Shown: positions 42,924 to 51,173 of the stretch, in pieces
Numbering within the stretch: position 1 is the stretch's first letter
Layout: each line of letters begins with the position of its first letter
Source of the DNA: Acidobacteriota bacterium
GTDB lineage: Bacteria > Actinomycetota > Actinomycetes > Actinomycetales > Microbacteriaceae
DNA: 64,000 nt
NCBI GenBank assembly: GCA_019351995.1
Contig: JABBOD010000001.1
Span: 42,120 to 106,119 of the forward strand
Reading direction: 5' to 3'
Translations under genes and position numbers: made by a program
Notes under the pieces: generated by a model
The model's database searches: none
What the model was told of the DNA's origin: nothing
The model's input: the letters and a program-made list of their open reading frames with translations, nothing else

Positions 42924-43804
42924 CGGAGGAACGACATCAGGGTCGGCTGCAGCGCCTTGCTCGTGATACCGAGCGCGGCCTGATAGGCGTTCTGCTGGGC
43001 CGAGAGCTCCACGAGCGCTTTGGTCAGGTCCACCCCGTCGACGTTGGAACGCTGGGTGGTGAGGGATGTCGCCTGTGCGGTCAAAGTTGCCTGCCCCTGT
43101 TGAACCTGGTTGTAGTTCGCCGCGACCGCCGACTGCTGGGCCGACACCGCGGAGATGCGGGAGTCGATCGCGCTGAGTTGCGACGTCACGGCGGTACCGG
43201 ACTGGATGCCGCTGACGATGGTGTCGATCAGGGCGAACACCGAGTTGCTGCCGGTGCCGTAGGTCGCGGCACCGTCTCCGCTGACCGAGACCGTCGAGGT
43301 GGCGCTGATCGAGCGGCTCACCGTGGCCCCCGGGGTGCCCGTGTAGCTGTAGCTCGTCCCGTTGAACGCCGCCCCCGCGTCGGAGTTGCCCGCGAAGACC
43401 GGGCGCCCCAGGTAGCTGGTGTTCGCTTGGCTGAGCAGTTGGGCCTTCAACCCCTGCAACTGCGAGACGATCGCTCCCTTGGCCGTCGCCGACAGCGTCG
43501 CATCGCCCGTTCCCACGACAAGCGATCGCACGCTCTGCAGGGCGGTGACCGAGGAGCTGAGCGCACCGCTGACCGCGGTCAGCCAGTTGCTCGCATCCTG
43601 GGCATTGCCGGCGTACTGGGCGTTGGCGGCCTGCTCGCGCTTGAGCGCCAGCGACATCGCGATCCCGGTCGGATTGTCCGACGGCTTGCTGATGGCGTTG
43701 CCACTGGATGCCTGGTTCTGCAAGGTGGACAACTGTTGAAGTTGGGCCTGAAGGTTCGCCTGCGAGTTGGCGTAGATCATCTGATCCGTCACGCGCGTGA
43801 TCAT
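42920..43804 (-). CDS. flgL: Hook-filament junction protein FlgL
   Basis: A 294-residue flagellin-like protein that joins hook and filament. The N-terminal D0/D1 region (MITRVTDQMIYANSQANLQAQLQQLSTLQNQ at residues 1-31, with GNAISKPSDNPTG) and the C-terminal helix (VDLTKALVELSAQQNAYQAALGI) are conserved; the middle is a Ser/Thr-rich variable domain. It follows flgK by 11 bases and overlaps fliW. Confidence 0.93.
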   Translation of the reverse strand: MITRVTDQMIYANSQANLQAQLQQLSTLQNQASSGNAISKPSDNPTGIAMSLALKREQAANAQYAGNAQDASNWLTAVSGALSSSVTALQSVRSLVVGTGDATLSATAKGAIVSQLQGLKAQLLSQANTSYLGRPVFAGNSDAGAAFNGTSYSYTGTPGATVSRSISATSTVSVSGDGAATYGTGSNSVFALIDTIVSGIQSGTAVTSQLSAIDSRISAVSAQQSAVAANYNQVQQGQATLTAQATSLTTQRSNVDGVDLTKALVELSAQQNAYQAALGITSKALQPTLMSFLR

Positions 43805-43815
43805 GGGATTCGTCC

Positions 43816-45228
43816 CTATCCGGTCTTGTTGATGAGCGTGTTGAGCATGTCATTGAGGGTGGTCATCACCCGAGCGGCCGCGCTGAAGGCGTTCTGGTAC
43901 ATCAGCATGTTCGTCGTCTCCTGGTCGGTGTTGACGGAGGAGTACGACGACTGCGCGGATGCGGCGGTGGCGAGCCCCGTCGCGGTGAGCGACGCGTTGC
44001 TGCTTGCGGCGTTCGACGCGACACCGATCTGCACCACGAAGCTCTCCCACTGACTGTCGACGCCCGTCGTCGAGTTGGTGAGGGCGGCGATCGAGTTCGC
44101 GATGTCGCCGTTGGCGGCACCCGCCCCGGGCGTGGCGGCGGCGATCCCGGTCGCATCGGTCGGAATCACGCTGAGGCCGAGAGCTGCCGGCTTCGCGGGG
44201 TCGAGCGCGAAGAACGAGAGCCCCGTCGTTCCCGCGGCGTTGGAGCCGGTCTGCATGATCGAGTTCACCGAGCTCGCCACCGAGGTGGCGAGACTGTTGT
44301 ACTTCGCCGCCGCTTCGGCGATCGCGCCCCCCGTCCCCCCGGGATTCGCGGGCGCCAGCATGGCGAGGTCGGCGCCCAGCTTTCCTCCCGAGACCGCGGC
44401 GGTGGCCGCTGGGTTGTCGACGAATCCGACGGTCACGGGGGAGCTCGACGCCCCCGCGAGCGTTCCCGATCCCGTTGCCGCGATCGAGTGCACCGTCGTG
44501 CCCTCCACGAGCGGGTTCCCGCCGAGCAGCACGTCGACGCTGCCGTCCCGGTTGCCACGGACCGTGGCACCGCTCAGGTTGGCGAGAGTCTGCGCGAGCG
44601 TTCCGACGCTGTCCATCAGGCCGTTCGCGTTGCCGCCCGACGCCGTGATGGAGCGGATCTGGCCGTTCAGGGTGGCCAGCTGTTCGGCGGCCGTGTTGAT
44701 GCTCGAGATGGTGGTGTCGACGCTGGAACGCACCGCGCCCCACTGCTGGGATGCCGCGGTGTACCCGGCAGCCAACTGCCCGGCGACCTGCGTCCCCGCA
44801 GCGATGACGGTCGTGGCCGCCGAGGGGGAGGTGGAGGTGTTGGAGACGTTCTGCCACGCCGACCAGAAGTTCTGCAGCGAGGAGGAGAGGCCGTTGGCGC
44901 CCGGCTCGTTCAACGCGCTCTCGATCGAGCTCAGCTGGGTCGCGGTCTCCTGCGCATAGCCGTCGGCCGCGGAGGTGACGCGCAGCTGGGCATCGACCAG
45001 GGCGCTGTCGACGCGCGCGACACCGTCGACCGACACCCCGTCGCCCACGGCGAGGGGGTTGACGAATCCGGAGGTCGATGCCGGCGTCATCGACGAGGTC
45101 GTCACGGTCTGCCGCGAGTAGCCGACGGTGGTGGAGTTGCTGATGTTGTCGCCGACCACGGTGAGACCCTGCCGAGCCGCCACGAGGCCGGTATACGCGG
45201 TGTTGAGAGCTCCGAACGAGCTGACCAT
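43816..45228 (-). CDS. flgK: Hook-associated protein FlgK
   Basis: A 470-residue hook-associated protein 1. The N-terminus SFGALNTAYTGLVAARQGLTVVGDNISNSTTVGYSRQ is the rod/hook signature, and the C-terminus SYSSVNTDQETTNMLMYQNAFSAAARVMTTLNDML is the D0 helix. It is exported through the flagellar channel and caps the hook. It starts 2 bases after the FlgN gene stop, which fits chaperone-substrate coupling. Confidence 0.94.
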   Translation of the reverse strand: MVSSFGALNTAYTGLVAARQGLTVVGDNISNSTTVGYSRQTVTTSSMTPASTSGFVNPLAVGDGVSVDGVARVDSALVDAQLRVTSAADGYAQETATQLSSIESALNEPGANGLSSSLQNFWSAWQNVSNTSTSPSAATTVIAAGTQVAGQLAAGYTAASQQWGAVRSSVDTTISSINTAAEQLATLNGQIRSITASGGNANGLMDSVGTLAQTLANLSGATVRGNRDGSVDVLLGGNPLVEGTTVHSIAATGSGTLAGASSSPVTVGFVDNPAATAAVSGGKLGADLAMLAPANPGGTGGAIAEAAAKYNSLATSVASSVNSIMQTGSNAAGTTGLSFFALDPAKPAALGLSVIPTDATGIAAATPGAGAANGDIANSIAALTNSTTGVDSQWESFVVQIGVASNAASSNASLTATGLATAASAQSSYSSVNTDQETTNMLMYQNAFSAAARVMTTLNDMLNTLINKTG

Positions 45229-45230
45229 TC

Positions 45231-45716
45231 CTACATCTTCCCGTCGAAGAGGTGCGCGGTCGACGGGCCGTCTCCTGCGTGGCCGCGGGCGTCATAGGTG
45301 CCGGGCTCTGACGACATGGTGGCGAGGGTCTCTTGAGTGACTCGAGCAGCCGCGCGAAGGTACTTCACGTTGGCGTCCCGCAGTTCGGCGATCGACGAGG
45401 CGAGCTCCGAGAGGGCGATCAGGTGGCCGGTGAAGTTATCGCGCCACGCCTCGGTGGGGGCCGCTTCGATCACGGACCGAAGAGACGGATCATCGCCGGT
45501 GCCCCATTCCTCTCCGACGACCGCGACCTCCATCGCCCGCTCGATGCCGTTCTCGCGGAGGCGCTCGATGACCTGCTCGACCTCGCGGGTCGCGAAGGGA
45601 AGCCAGCGGCTCGCCCCGGCGGTCAGAAGGAGTTTCTCCTCCTCGAGCTTGAACACCAGCATCTCGAGGAGCTCACGCTCACGCCAGAGGAGCGCAGAGA
45701 GTTCCTGTGCGCCCAT
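45231..45716 (-). CDS. flgN: FlgN-like flagellar chaperone
   Basis: A 161-residue helical protein. MGAQELSALLWRERELLEMLVFKLEEEKLLL at residues 1-31 is the FlgN-family N-terminal helix, and the following residues are predicted coiled coil. FlgN binds FlgK and FlgL and guides them to the export apparatus. ATG 45716 has GGAG 5 bases upstream; a longer frame reaches 45782. It is the first gene of the operon and its likely FliA-type promoter is at 45802-45830. Confidence 0.85.
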   Translation of the reverse strand: MGAQELSALLWRERELLEMLVFKLEEEKLLLTAGASRWLPFATREVEQVIERLRENGIERAMEVAVVGEEWGTGDDPSLRSVIEAAPTEAWRDNFTGHLIALSELASSIAELRDANVKYLRAAARVTQETLATMSSEPGTYDARGHAGDGPSTAHLFDGKM

Positions 45717-45790
45717 CGGCTCCACTTCCTGTGATTCGGTCAGCAACAATCTCCGGCCCTCGCTCCAGTGTGACGCACCCACGCGGCGTC

Positions 45791-45802
45791 GTCACTAGTG
45801 AC
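45791..45802. promoter_or_regulatory. Perfect 12-bp palindrome at the flgN operon start
   Basis: GTCACTAGTGAC is a perfect palindrome that lies at the expected transcription start of the leftward flagellar operon, touching its -10 box. It could be an operator for a flagellar regulator. Confidence 0.45.
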
Positions 45803-45830
45803 CATCGGTCGCGCCCCCGTGAGCGGTTAG
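45802..45830 (-). promoter_or_regulatory. FliA-type promoter of flgN-flgK-flgL-fliW
   Basis: Read leftward, CTAAC (45830-45826) is followed after 16 bases by ACCGATGG (45809-45802). It resembles the four other sites of the window, which have 15 bases between boxes, and the classical sigma-28 pattern TAAA, 15 bases, GCCGATAA. Confidence 0.55.
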
Positions 45831-46255
45831 CGCTCGCCGTCGATCGGATCCGCTCAAGGCCCGGCGCGGAGAGCCGCGCACGCCAAATGAGTAAGGATCC
45901 CGCACGCGGCGCGGGCGACGAGCGCGCGAACTTAGCACAGCTCCGGCGCCCCCTGCGCCAGAGCGCGCAACCATTCCGGGGGGCTCCACTTCTGGGGTCT
46001 ACAGGGCGTGCGCGGCGGTACGCCAAGATCATGACATTCCCACCGCTTCGGCGGCGGGCCGCTTACCCAAGCACCAGCAGTAGCCGCACCCGCATGATCG
46101 CGACTCGAGCACCCGCCCGATCCGCACCGCACCATTCGTCGTGGCGCAGACCGATCGCTTACCCGCTCGATCCGCGCCTCGCACCACCACGACATCCATC
46201 CCGAATGTTGAACGCAAGTTGCTTTTGTGTCCAGATATTGTTCAGGAGTTTCGTG

Positions 46256-47074
46256 ATGGATCGCACCGCGCGCAACGCGCTTGTCGTGGAGAACCTGCCG
46301 CTCGTCGGTTACCTCGTCTCCGAGGTCTGGGGCCGGGCCACGCACCTGTCACGTGACGATCTCGCTTCCGCCGGCGCCCTGGCCCTGATCACGGCCGCCG
46401 AGGCTTTCGACCCGACCCTCGGCGTCCCCTTCGGTGCCTACGCTCGTCGCCGCGTCCTCGGCGCATTCGCCGACGAGATGCGTTCCTCCGACTGGGCGAC
46501 GCGAACGGTACGCCACCGCATCCGCGAGGTGCTCGAGGTCAAGGAGACACTGACCGCCGCCCTCGGACGCGACGCCACCATCGACGAGGTCGCGTCGGCA
46601 CTCGGCGTCGATCGCGCATCCGCCGCCGAAGCCTTGGCGGACGCCTCGCGTTCAGTGAGCTCTCTCGACGAAAGCGTCGGCGATCAGCTCGCCGCCGAGA
46701 TGTCGTCTCCCGAAGAATCTCTCGTCACCTCGGAGCGCGCCGGCATCGTTCGTGCCGCCGTTGACGCCCTCCCCGAGAAGATGCGCTACATCGTCACCGA
46801 GATCTACTTCAACGATCGGACCGTCAAAGAGCTCGCCGAGGAACTGGGCGCAACGCACTCCGCCATCTCCCAGCAGCGTTCCGAAGGAATCCGTCTGCTC
46901 CGCGACGGCCTCGAAACGCACTATGCCGACGACGAGGAGGTCAGCGCGGCTCGTCATTCTCGCATCGCGGAGTCGCGCCGCAGCGCCTACCTGTCCCGCC
47001 TGGCACAGACCGCGGGCCTCGGCCTCGCGGGCCTCGTGCGCCCGACTCCCGTCTGGGAAGCGGCCGCGTCCTAG
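46256..47074 (+). CDS. fliA: Flagellar sigma factor FliA (sigma-28 family)
   Basis: A 272-residue sigma factor. Region 2 reads ALALITAAEAFDPTLGVPFGAYARRRVLGAFADEMRSSDWATRTVR, the typical FliA form; region 3 contains DATIDEVASALGVDRASAAEAL; region 4 contains MRYIVTEIYFNDRTVKELAEELGATHSAISQQRSEGIRLLR with the helix-turn-helix for the -35 box. ATG 46256 has AGGAG 7 bases upstream; the open frame reaches far to the left without coding value. The protein should read the CTWAC-RCCGAWAG promoters found at five sites here. It is followed by fliC after 124 bases. Confidence 0.92.
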   Translation: MDRTARNALVVENLPLVGYLVSEVWGRATHLSRDDLASAGALALITAAEAFDPTLGVPFGAYARRRVLGAFADEMRSSDWATRTVRHRIREVLEVKETLTAALGRDATIDEVASALGVDRASAAEALADASRSVSSLDESVGDQLAAEMSSPEESLVTSERAGIVRAAVDALPEKMRYIVTEIYFNDRTVKELAEELGATHSAISQQRSEGIRLLRDGLETHYADDEEVSAARHSRIAESRRSAYLSRLAQTAGLGLAGLVRPTPVWEAAAS

Positions 47075-47112
47075 CCGCGTCGGGATTCCGGAAAAATAGT
47101 TTTCGCGAACTG

Positions 47113-47140
47113 CTAACGCGAATCCGGACCCGACCGAAAG
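47113..47140 (+). promoter_or_regulatory. FliA-type promoter of fliC
   Basis: CTAAC (47113-47117), 15 bases, ACCGAAAG (47133-47140). Transcription would begin near 47147, just before the first leader hairpin, giving a leader of about 52 bases. Confidence 0.7.
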
Positions 47141-47150
47141 TCTTTCATGT

Positions 47151-47168
47151 CAGCCCACGGATGGGCTG
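47151..47168 (+). promoter_or_regulatory. Putative CsrA site 1: hairpin with GGA loop in the fliC leader
   Basis: CAGCCCA and TGGGCTG form a perfect 7-bp stem around the loop CGGA. The sequence CACGGATG (47156-47163) matches the CsrA core CANGGANG, with GGA in the loop, the arrangement preferred by CsrA. Confidence 0.6.
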
Positions 47169-47184
47169 GCGTACAACGCCACAT

Positions 47185-47192
47185 CACGGAGG
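47185..47192 (+). promoter_or_regulatory. Putative CsrA site 2 over the fliC ribosome binding site
   Basis: CACGGAGG matches CANGGANG and its GGAGG is the ribosome binding site of fliC, 6 bases before the ATG. A CsrA dimer bridging this site and the hairpin site 29 bases upstream would block translation, as known for Bacillus hag. Confidence 0.55.
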
Positions 47193-47198
47193 AACAAA

Positions 47199-48038
47199 AT
47201 GGCACTCAGCATCACCAACAACATCGCAGCACTCAACGCATACCAGAACCTGACCAACGCACAGGACAAGCTCACCTCGTCCATCGCGAAGCTCTCGAGC
47301 GGTAACGCGATCACGTCGGCGGGCGACAACGCAGCCGGCCTGGCCATCTCGACCGGCCTGACCTCGCAGGTGAACGGCTTGAACGTCGCCGCCACCAACG
47401 CGCAGTCCGGCCTCGATGTGGTTCAGACCGCGAGCGGTGCTCTCACCCAGGTGACGAGCATGCTGCAGCGTCTGCGCGACCTGGCGGTCCAGGCGGCCAA
47501 CGACTCGAACAGCACGTCCTCTCGCGCTGACATCGGAACGGAAGCCACCCAGATCACGTCGGAACTCACGCGAATCAGCACGGCAACGACCTTCAACGGC
47601 ATCCACCTGCTCGATGGCACCGGCGGAACCGCTGGCGTGCTGAACTTCCAGGTCGGTGCCAACGGCACGGCGGACAACACCATCGCAGTCGACTTGTCCA
47701 CCGCGAACGTCGGCGCTGTCGTGACCGGTCTCGGAACGCTCGACTTCTCCACGAACACCGGAGCAACCGCGGCGATCTCGACCATCGACACCCAGCTGGG
47801 CACCGTCTCCACCGCGCAGGCAAACCTGGGTGCGACCGAGAACCGATTCACGAGCGCCATCGCGTCGGTGAACGTGGCATCGCAGAACCTGAACTCCGCC
47901 AGCTCGCAGATCACGTCGACCGACATGGCCAAGCAGATGGTGATCTTCACGGGTCAGCAGGTTCAGTCGCAGGCCGCGACGGCGATCCTCGCTCAGGCGA
48001 ACCAGCTGCCGCAGGGCATCCTGAAGCTCCTCGGCTAA
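47199..48038 (+). CDS. fliC: Flagellin
   Basis: A 279-residue flagellin consisting of D0/D1 domains with only a short middle. N-terminal block ITNNIAALNAYQNLTNAQDKLTSSIAKLSSG, DNAAGLAISTGLTSQVNGL, and the C-terminal block SQITSTDMAKQMVIFTGQQVQSQAATAILAQANQLPQGILKLLG-type end (split across residues 235-279) are all present. It polymerises into the filament. The gene has its own FliA-type promoter, a leader with two putative CsrA sites, and a strong hairpin after the stop. Confidence 0.96.
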   Translation: MALSITNNIAALNAYQNLTNAQDKLTSSIAKLSSGNAITSAGDNAAGLAISTGLTSQVNGLNVAATNAQSGLDVVQTASGALTQVTSMLQRLRDLAVQAANDSNSTSSRADIGTEATQITSELTRISTATTFNGIHLLDGTGGTAGVLNFQVGANGTADNTIAVDLSTANVGAVVTGLGTLDFSTNTGATAAISTIDTQLGTVSTAQANLGATENRFTSAIASVNVASQNLNSASSQITSTDMAKQMVIFTGQQVQSQAATAILAQANQLPQGILKLLG

Positions 48039-48053
48039 ATCGCCACCCTCGTC

Positions 48054-48096
48054 CGGCGGCGGAGAAGACCTGAACCGTCTCCTCTCCGCCGCCGGG
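48054..48096 (+). terminator. Strong hairpin after fliC
   Basis: CCGGCGGCGGAGA (48054-48066) pairs perfectly with 48084-48096 around a 17-base loop. It begins 15 bases after the fliC stop, has no T-tract, and would limit read-through into fliD. Confidence 0.7.
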
Positions 48097-48136
48097 CACT
48101 TCCCTGGAGCCCAGCCGACACGAAGGAGCGGACGCG

Positions 48137-49561
48137 GTGACCACCACAAATGTGACAACGTCGACAAACACCGCCGGCGCATCCGTGCTTTCGGGGCTTG
48201 TCAGCGGGTTGAACACCTCCGCGCTTGTCGCCGCACAGATCGCGGCCGAGTCGGCTCCCAAGGACGCCCTGCAGCAGCAGGTCGCCACCGACACCACGCT
48301 TCGCACGGCACTCCAGTCACTGAACGCCGGTTACGCCAACCTCGCGACCCTGGCAACGGCCGATGCCGCGAGCAACGCATGGAATGTCTTCACCACTGCC
48401 AGCTCGGACCCGAGCGTCAGCGCCACCACCACCACGAACGCGAGCGCCGGAACCGTCTCCTTTTCGGTCGATTCGGTGGCGGCCGCCCAAGTGGATGTCA
48501 CCGCCCCGATGTCGGATTCGAGCACCGTCCCCGTTTTCACGATCGTCGGGAGCACCGGCACCCAGGTCCAGGTCCAGCCGGCGTCCGGCTCCGTCGCCGA
48601 CATCGCCACCGCCATCAACCAATCTTCCGCGGGAGTCTCCGCGATCGCCGTCGCATCGGGGACCGATGCGACAACGGGTGCGGCACTCTACCGGCTTCAA
48701 CTCACGTCCTCCCACACCGGCGCCTCGGGTGCGTTCGGTTTCTATGGAGGGTCTCCGAGCAGCGTCACCGCCGGTACAGCGCCGAACCTGCTCACGCAGC
48801 CCGGGGCGGCCACCATCCAGACCGCATCGGATGCCGCCGTCACCCTCTGGGCAGGAACCTCGGCCGCGCAGACAGTCAGCTCGACGAGCAACACCTTCGC
48901 CGACCTTCTTCCCGGAGTGACCGTGACGGTCTCGAAGGCATCCGCAACACCCGTCACGCTCACCATCGCGCAGGACAACGCGACCATCACGAACGCGGCG
49001 GCCACTCTGGTCTCGTCGGTCAACTCACTGCTGCAGTCGATCGCCTCGAGCAGCGCGGTCACGTCAAGTACCGACGCATCAGGGAACGTCACCACGTCCG
49101 GCGGCCCCTTCACCGGAGACAGCCTGATCCGAAACGCGTCATACGCACTTTTCAACACGATCGCGCAGCCGGCGAGCGGCGCGTCACCGGCGAGCATCGG
49201 CATCATCACGCACCAGGACGGCTCGATCACCCTCGACGCGACCAAATTCCAAGCGGCGCTTGCCGCGGATCCCAGCGGAACCCACGCCATGATGCAGAGC
49301 ATCTCCACCGCCGTCGCCGCGCAGGCGACGGCGCAGTCCGATCCGGTGGTCGGTGCGCTGACCAGCAGAGTCTCGAGCCTCGCCAGCGACATCGGCGGCC
49401 TGAACAGCCAAGTGAGCGCCTGGACCGTCGAACTGGCGAGTCGCCAGGCCACACTTGAGTCAACCTTCGCGGCGATGGAGAGCCAGCTGTCTGCGCTCAA
49501 AACCCAGTCCACCTGGCTCAGCCAGCAGTTCCCGACCACCATCTCGAGCACGGGACACTGA
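48137..49561 (+). CDS. fliD: Filament cap protein FliD
   Basis: A 474-residue cap protein (hook-associated protein 2). The N-terminus has VLSGLVSGLNTSALVAAQI; the C-terminus has long helices with SRVSSLASDIGGLNSQVSAWTVELASRQATLESTFAAME-like coiled coil and ends LSTQFPT-like (LSQQFPTTIS). The middle is a Thr/Ser/Ala-rich beta domain. It starts with GTG after GAAGGAG. It overlaps fliS by one base (TGATG). Confidence 0.93.
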   Translation: MTTTNVTTSTNTAGASVLSGLVSGLNTSALVAAQIAAESAPKDALQQQVATDTTLRTALQSLNAGYANLATLATADAASNAWNVFTTASSDPSVSATTTTNASAGTVSFSVDSVAAAQVDVTAPMSDSSTVPVFTIVGSTGTQVQVQPASGSVADIATAINQSSAGVSAIAVASGTDATTGAALYRLQLTSSHTGASGAFGFYGGSPSSVTAGTAPNLLTQPGAATIQTASDAAVTLWAGTSAAQTVSSTSNTFADLLPGVTVTVSKASATPVTLTIAQDNATITNAAATLVSSVNSLLQSIASSSAVTSSTDASGNVTTSGGPFTGDSLIRNASYALFNTIAQPASGASPASIGIITHQDGSITLDATKFQAALAADPSGTHAMMQSISTAVAAQATAQSDPVVGALTSRVSSLASDIGGLNSQVSAWTVELASRQATLESTFAAMESQLSALKTQSTWLSQQFPTTISSTGH

Positions 49562-49980
49562 TGTCGATCGCAACAGGAGCAAACGCGCGCGCGGCATATG
49601 TGCGCGATTCCATCACCTCCGCCTCACCGGCTCAGGCGCTCACGATGCTCTACGACCGGCTGCTGCTCGACCTGCAGTGGGCCGAGAAGTGCCAGAGTCG
49701 CGGAGAATGGATCGAGGCGAGTAGACACCTCGTCCACGCGCAGGACATCCTCACCGAGCTGGCGGCCACCCTGAAGCCGGAGCTCTGGAGCGGGGGGCCC
49801 GCGCTCCTGTCGCTCTACGTCTATGTGCTCGGTATCTTGCGCACAGGCAATGCCTGGCGCGACATCGAGCCGACCCTCGAGGCGATTGAACTCCTCGAGC
49901 CGCTCCGCATGGCCTGGCACACCGCCCGCGATGCCGCGGCCACCGAGCCGACGCCCGCCCGACTGTCCGCCGTTGGCTGA
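49561..49980 (+). CDS. fliS: Flagellin chaperone FliS
   Basis: A 139-residue four-helix chaperone that keeps flagellin unpolymerised in the cytosol. AYVRDSITSASPAQALTMLYDRLLLDLQWAEK is the family N-terminal helix pair. Start overlaps the fliD stop by one base; the end overlaps the next small gene by 8 bases. Confidence 0.92.
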   Translation: MSIATGANARAAYVRDSITSASPAQALTMLYDRLLLDLQWAEKCQSRGEWIEASRHLVHAQDILTELAATLKPELWSGGPALLSLYVYVLGILRTGNAWRDIEPTLEAIELLEPLRMAWHTARDAAATEPTPARLSAVG

Positions 49981-50290
49981 GCCGCTGAGCCGCTGGGTGG
50001 CGCTGCTGGACGAGCTCGATCGCCAGCTGGTACGGTCACGGGCCGGATTCGGGCTCGGCAACAGCACATCGGGCATCTGGACGATCGAGGAGATCTGTGC
50101 CGGGATCGGGCCGGTCGGCCCCATCCCGGAGAGTCTTGTTCCGCGCGCCCGGGCGATCCTCGAGGACTACACGGTCGAGCTCCCCCGCATCCAGGCAACC
50201 AAACGGCTGGTGGCAGAGCATCTGGAGATTCTGCACTCCATCCGCGGCACGGGTGACGCTCATCCCGTCTACCTCGACCAGGTCGGCTGA
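49973..50290 (+). CDS. Small flagellar protein, FliT-like by position
   Basis: A 105-residue mainly helical protein after fliS, where FliT-type chaperones are usually encoded. It starts LAEPLSRWVALLDELDRQLVRSRA and ends TKRLVAEHLEILHSIRGTGDAHPVYLDQVG; a similar RLVAxHLxxLxxI..PVYxDxxG ending is seen in the equivalent gene of other actinobacterial clusters as far as I recall. No ribosome binding site is visible, so translation likely depends on coupling from fliS; TTG 49973 and GTG 49997 are possible starts. Homology to FliT is not shown. Confidence 0.7.
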   Translation: MAEPLSRWVALLDELDRQLVRSRAGFGLGNSTSGIWTIEEICAGIGPVGPIPESLVPRARAILEDYTVELPRIQATKRLVAEHLEILHSIRGTGDAHPVYLDQVG

Positions 50291-50323
50291 CGCCCTCCCT
50301 GACAAAGAATTCCGCGCGCATGC

Positions 50324-50351
50324 CTTACGGGGTCGCGTGGCTGACCGATAG
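50324..50351 (+). promoter_or_regulatory. FliA-type promoter of the flgB operon
   Basis: CTTAC (50324-50328), 15 bases, ACCGATAG (50344-50351). It lies 86 bases before flgB, in the only sizable gap of this part of the cluster. Confidence 0.65.
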
Positions 50352-50436
50352 CTCTCTGTAGAGCAGGATCGCTCGATGCAGTAGGCCAGGGATCGGCCGC
50401 CCGTCCTTGTTCGACTTGCGCGAAAGTCAGGTCCCG

Positions 50437-50778
50437 ATGCTCGATTCGGTCTCCATCAACGCACTCTCGAGTGCTCTCGCCGGCCTGTCGGCCCGGCAAT
50501 CGGCGACGGCGAACAACATCGCCAACATCAACACGCCCAACTACCGGGCACAGACGGTCTCCTTCGAATCCGCGCTCGCGGCATCCGTCCAGGCGGGAAG
50601 CGGCATCGTCACGCCCACCAAGGGCCTCTCGCTGGAACCGACCCAGCTCGACGGCAACAACGTGAACCTCGACACCGAGGTCATCACCAACGCCAACACG
50701 GTGCTCCAGTACCAGTTCGCCAGTCAGGCGATCGGCAAAGAGCTCACCGCGGTCGTCCCCGCACTGAGCGTCAACTGA
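50437..50778 (+). CDS. flgB: Flagellar proximal rod protein FlgB
   Basis: A 113-residue rod protein. ALAGLSARQSATANNIANINTPNYRAQTVSFESAL is the rod signature and LQYQFASQAIGKELTAV the C-terminal helix. ATG 50437 is used; AGGT 5 bases upstream is a modest ribosome binding site. First gene of the long rod/basal-body operon; overlaps flgC by one base. Confidence 0.93.
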   Translation: MLDSVSINALSSALAGLSARQSATANNIANINTPNYRAQTVSFESALAASVQAGSGIVTPTKGLSLEPTQLDGNNVNLDTEVITNANTVLQYQFASQAIGKELTAVVPALSVN

Positions 50779-51173
50779 TGAGCATGAATGCGATCGGCAT
50801 CGCCGGCTCCGGACTCGACGTCAACCGGCAGTGGCTGAACGCCATCTCGGACAACATCGCCAACATGAACGACGTCACCCCGACGAGCGGTCCCGCCTTC
50901 CAAGCCCGTTACGTCGTGGCACAAGCGGGGATCGGCACCTCGGGCGTCTTCGTCAAGGGCACGGCGCTCGGCGATGCCGCCGGCCTCATCAAAAACGACC
51001 CGACCAACCCCCTCGCCGATGCGAATGGCAACGTCAGAGTGCCCAACATCGACCTGGGCTCTCAGATGGGCCAGCTCATCATGGCCCAACGTGCATACGA
51101 AGCCAATGCCAAGGTCGTGTCGGACGCGCAAACCACCTATCAGGCTGCCATTGCCATCGGAAAGGGCAACTGA
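50778..51173 (+). CDS. flgC: Flagellar proximal rod protein FlgC
   Basis: A 131-residue rod protein with the N-terminal GIAGSGLDVNRQWLNAISDNIANMNDV helix and the middle block VRVPNIDLGSQMGQLIMAQRAYEANAKVV. It assembles next to FlgB on the MS ring. One-base overlaps with flgB and fliE. Confidence 0.94.
   Translation: MSMNAIGIAGSGLDVNRQWLNAISDNIANMNDVTPTSGPAFQARYVVAQAGIGTSGVFVKGTALGDAAGLIKNDPTNPLADANGNVRVPNIDLGSQMGQLIMAQRAYEANAKVVSDAQTTYQAAIAIGKGN

Larger units (their letters stand above)
45717..46255. other. 539-bp region between the divergent flgN operon and fliA
   Basis: No convincing gene was found. It contains the flgN-operon promoter (45802-45830, minus strand), the perfect palindrome GTCACTAGTGAC (45791-45802) and the fliA ribosome binding site (AGGAG 46244-46248). 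The stretch 45830-46200 has long open frames in all high-GC frames but no start or family match. TTGAAC (46208) and GATATT (46234) could be a fliA promoter with an overlong 20-base gap. Confidence 0.6.

Noticed and set aside
45707-46255. N-terminal extension of FliA by 183 residues
   Set aside because: The extension is Arg/Pro/Ser-rich without family match; AGGAG is correctly placed before ATG 46256 and sigma region 2 begins soon after.
48137-48137. A sixth FliA-type promoter directly before fliD
   Set aside because: TAAA at the fliC stop and a GCCGACAC stretch upstream of fliD are not at the right distance from each other or from any matching partner box.
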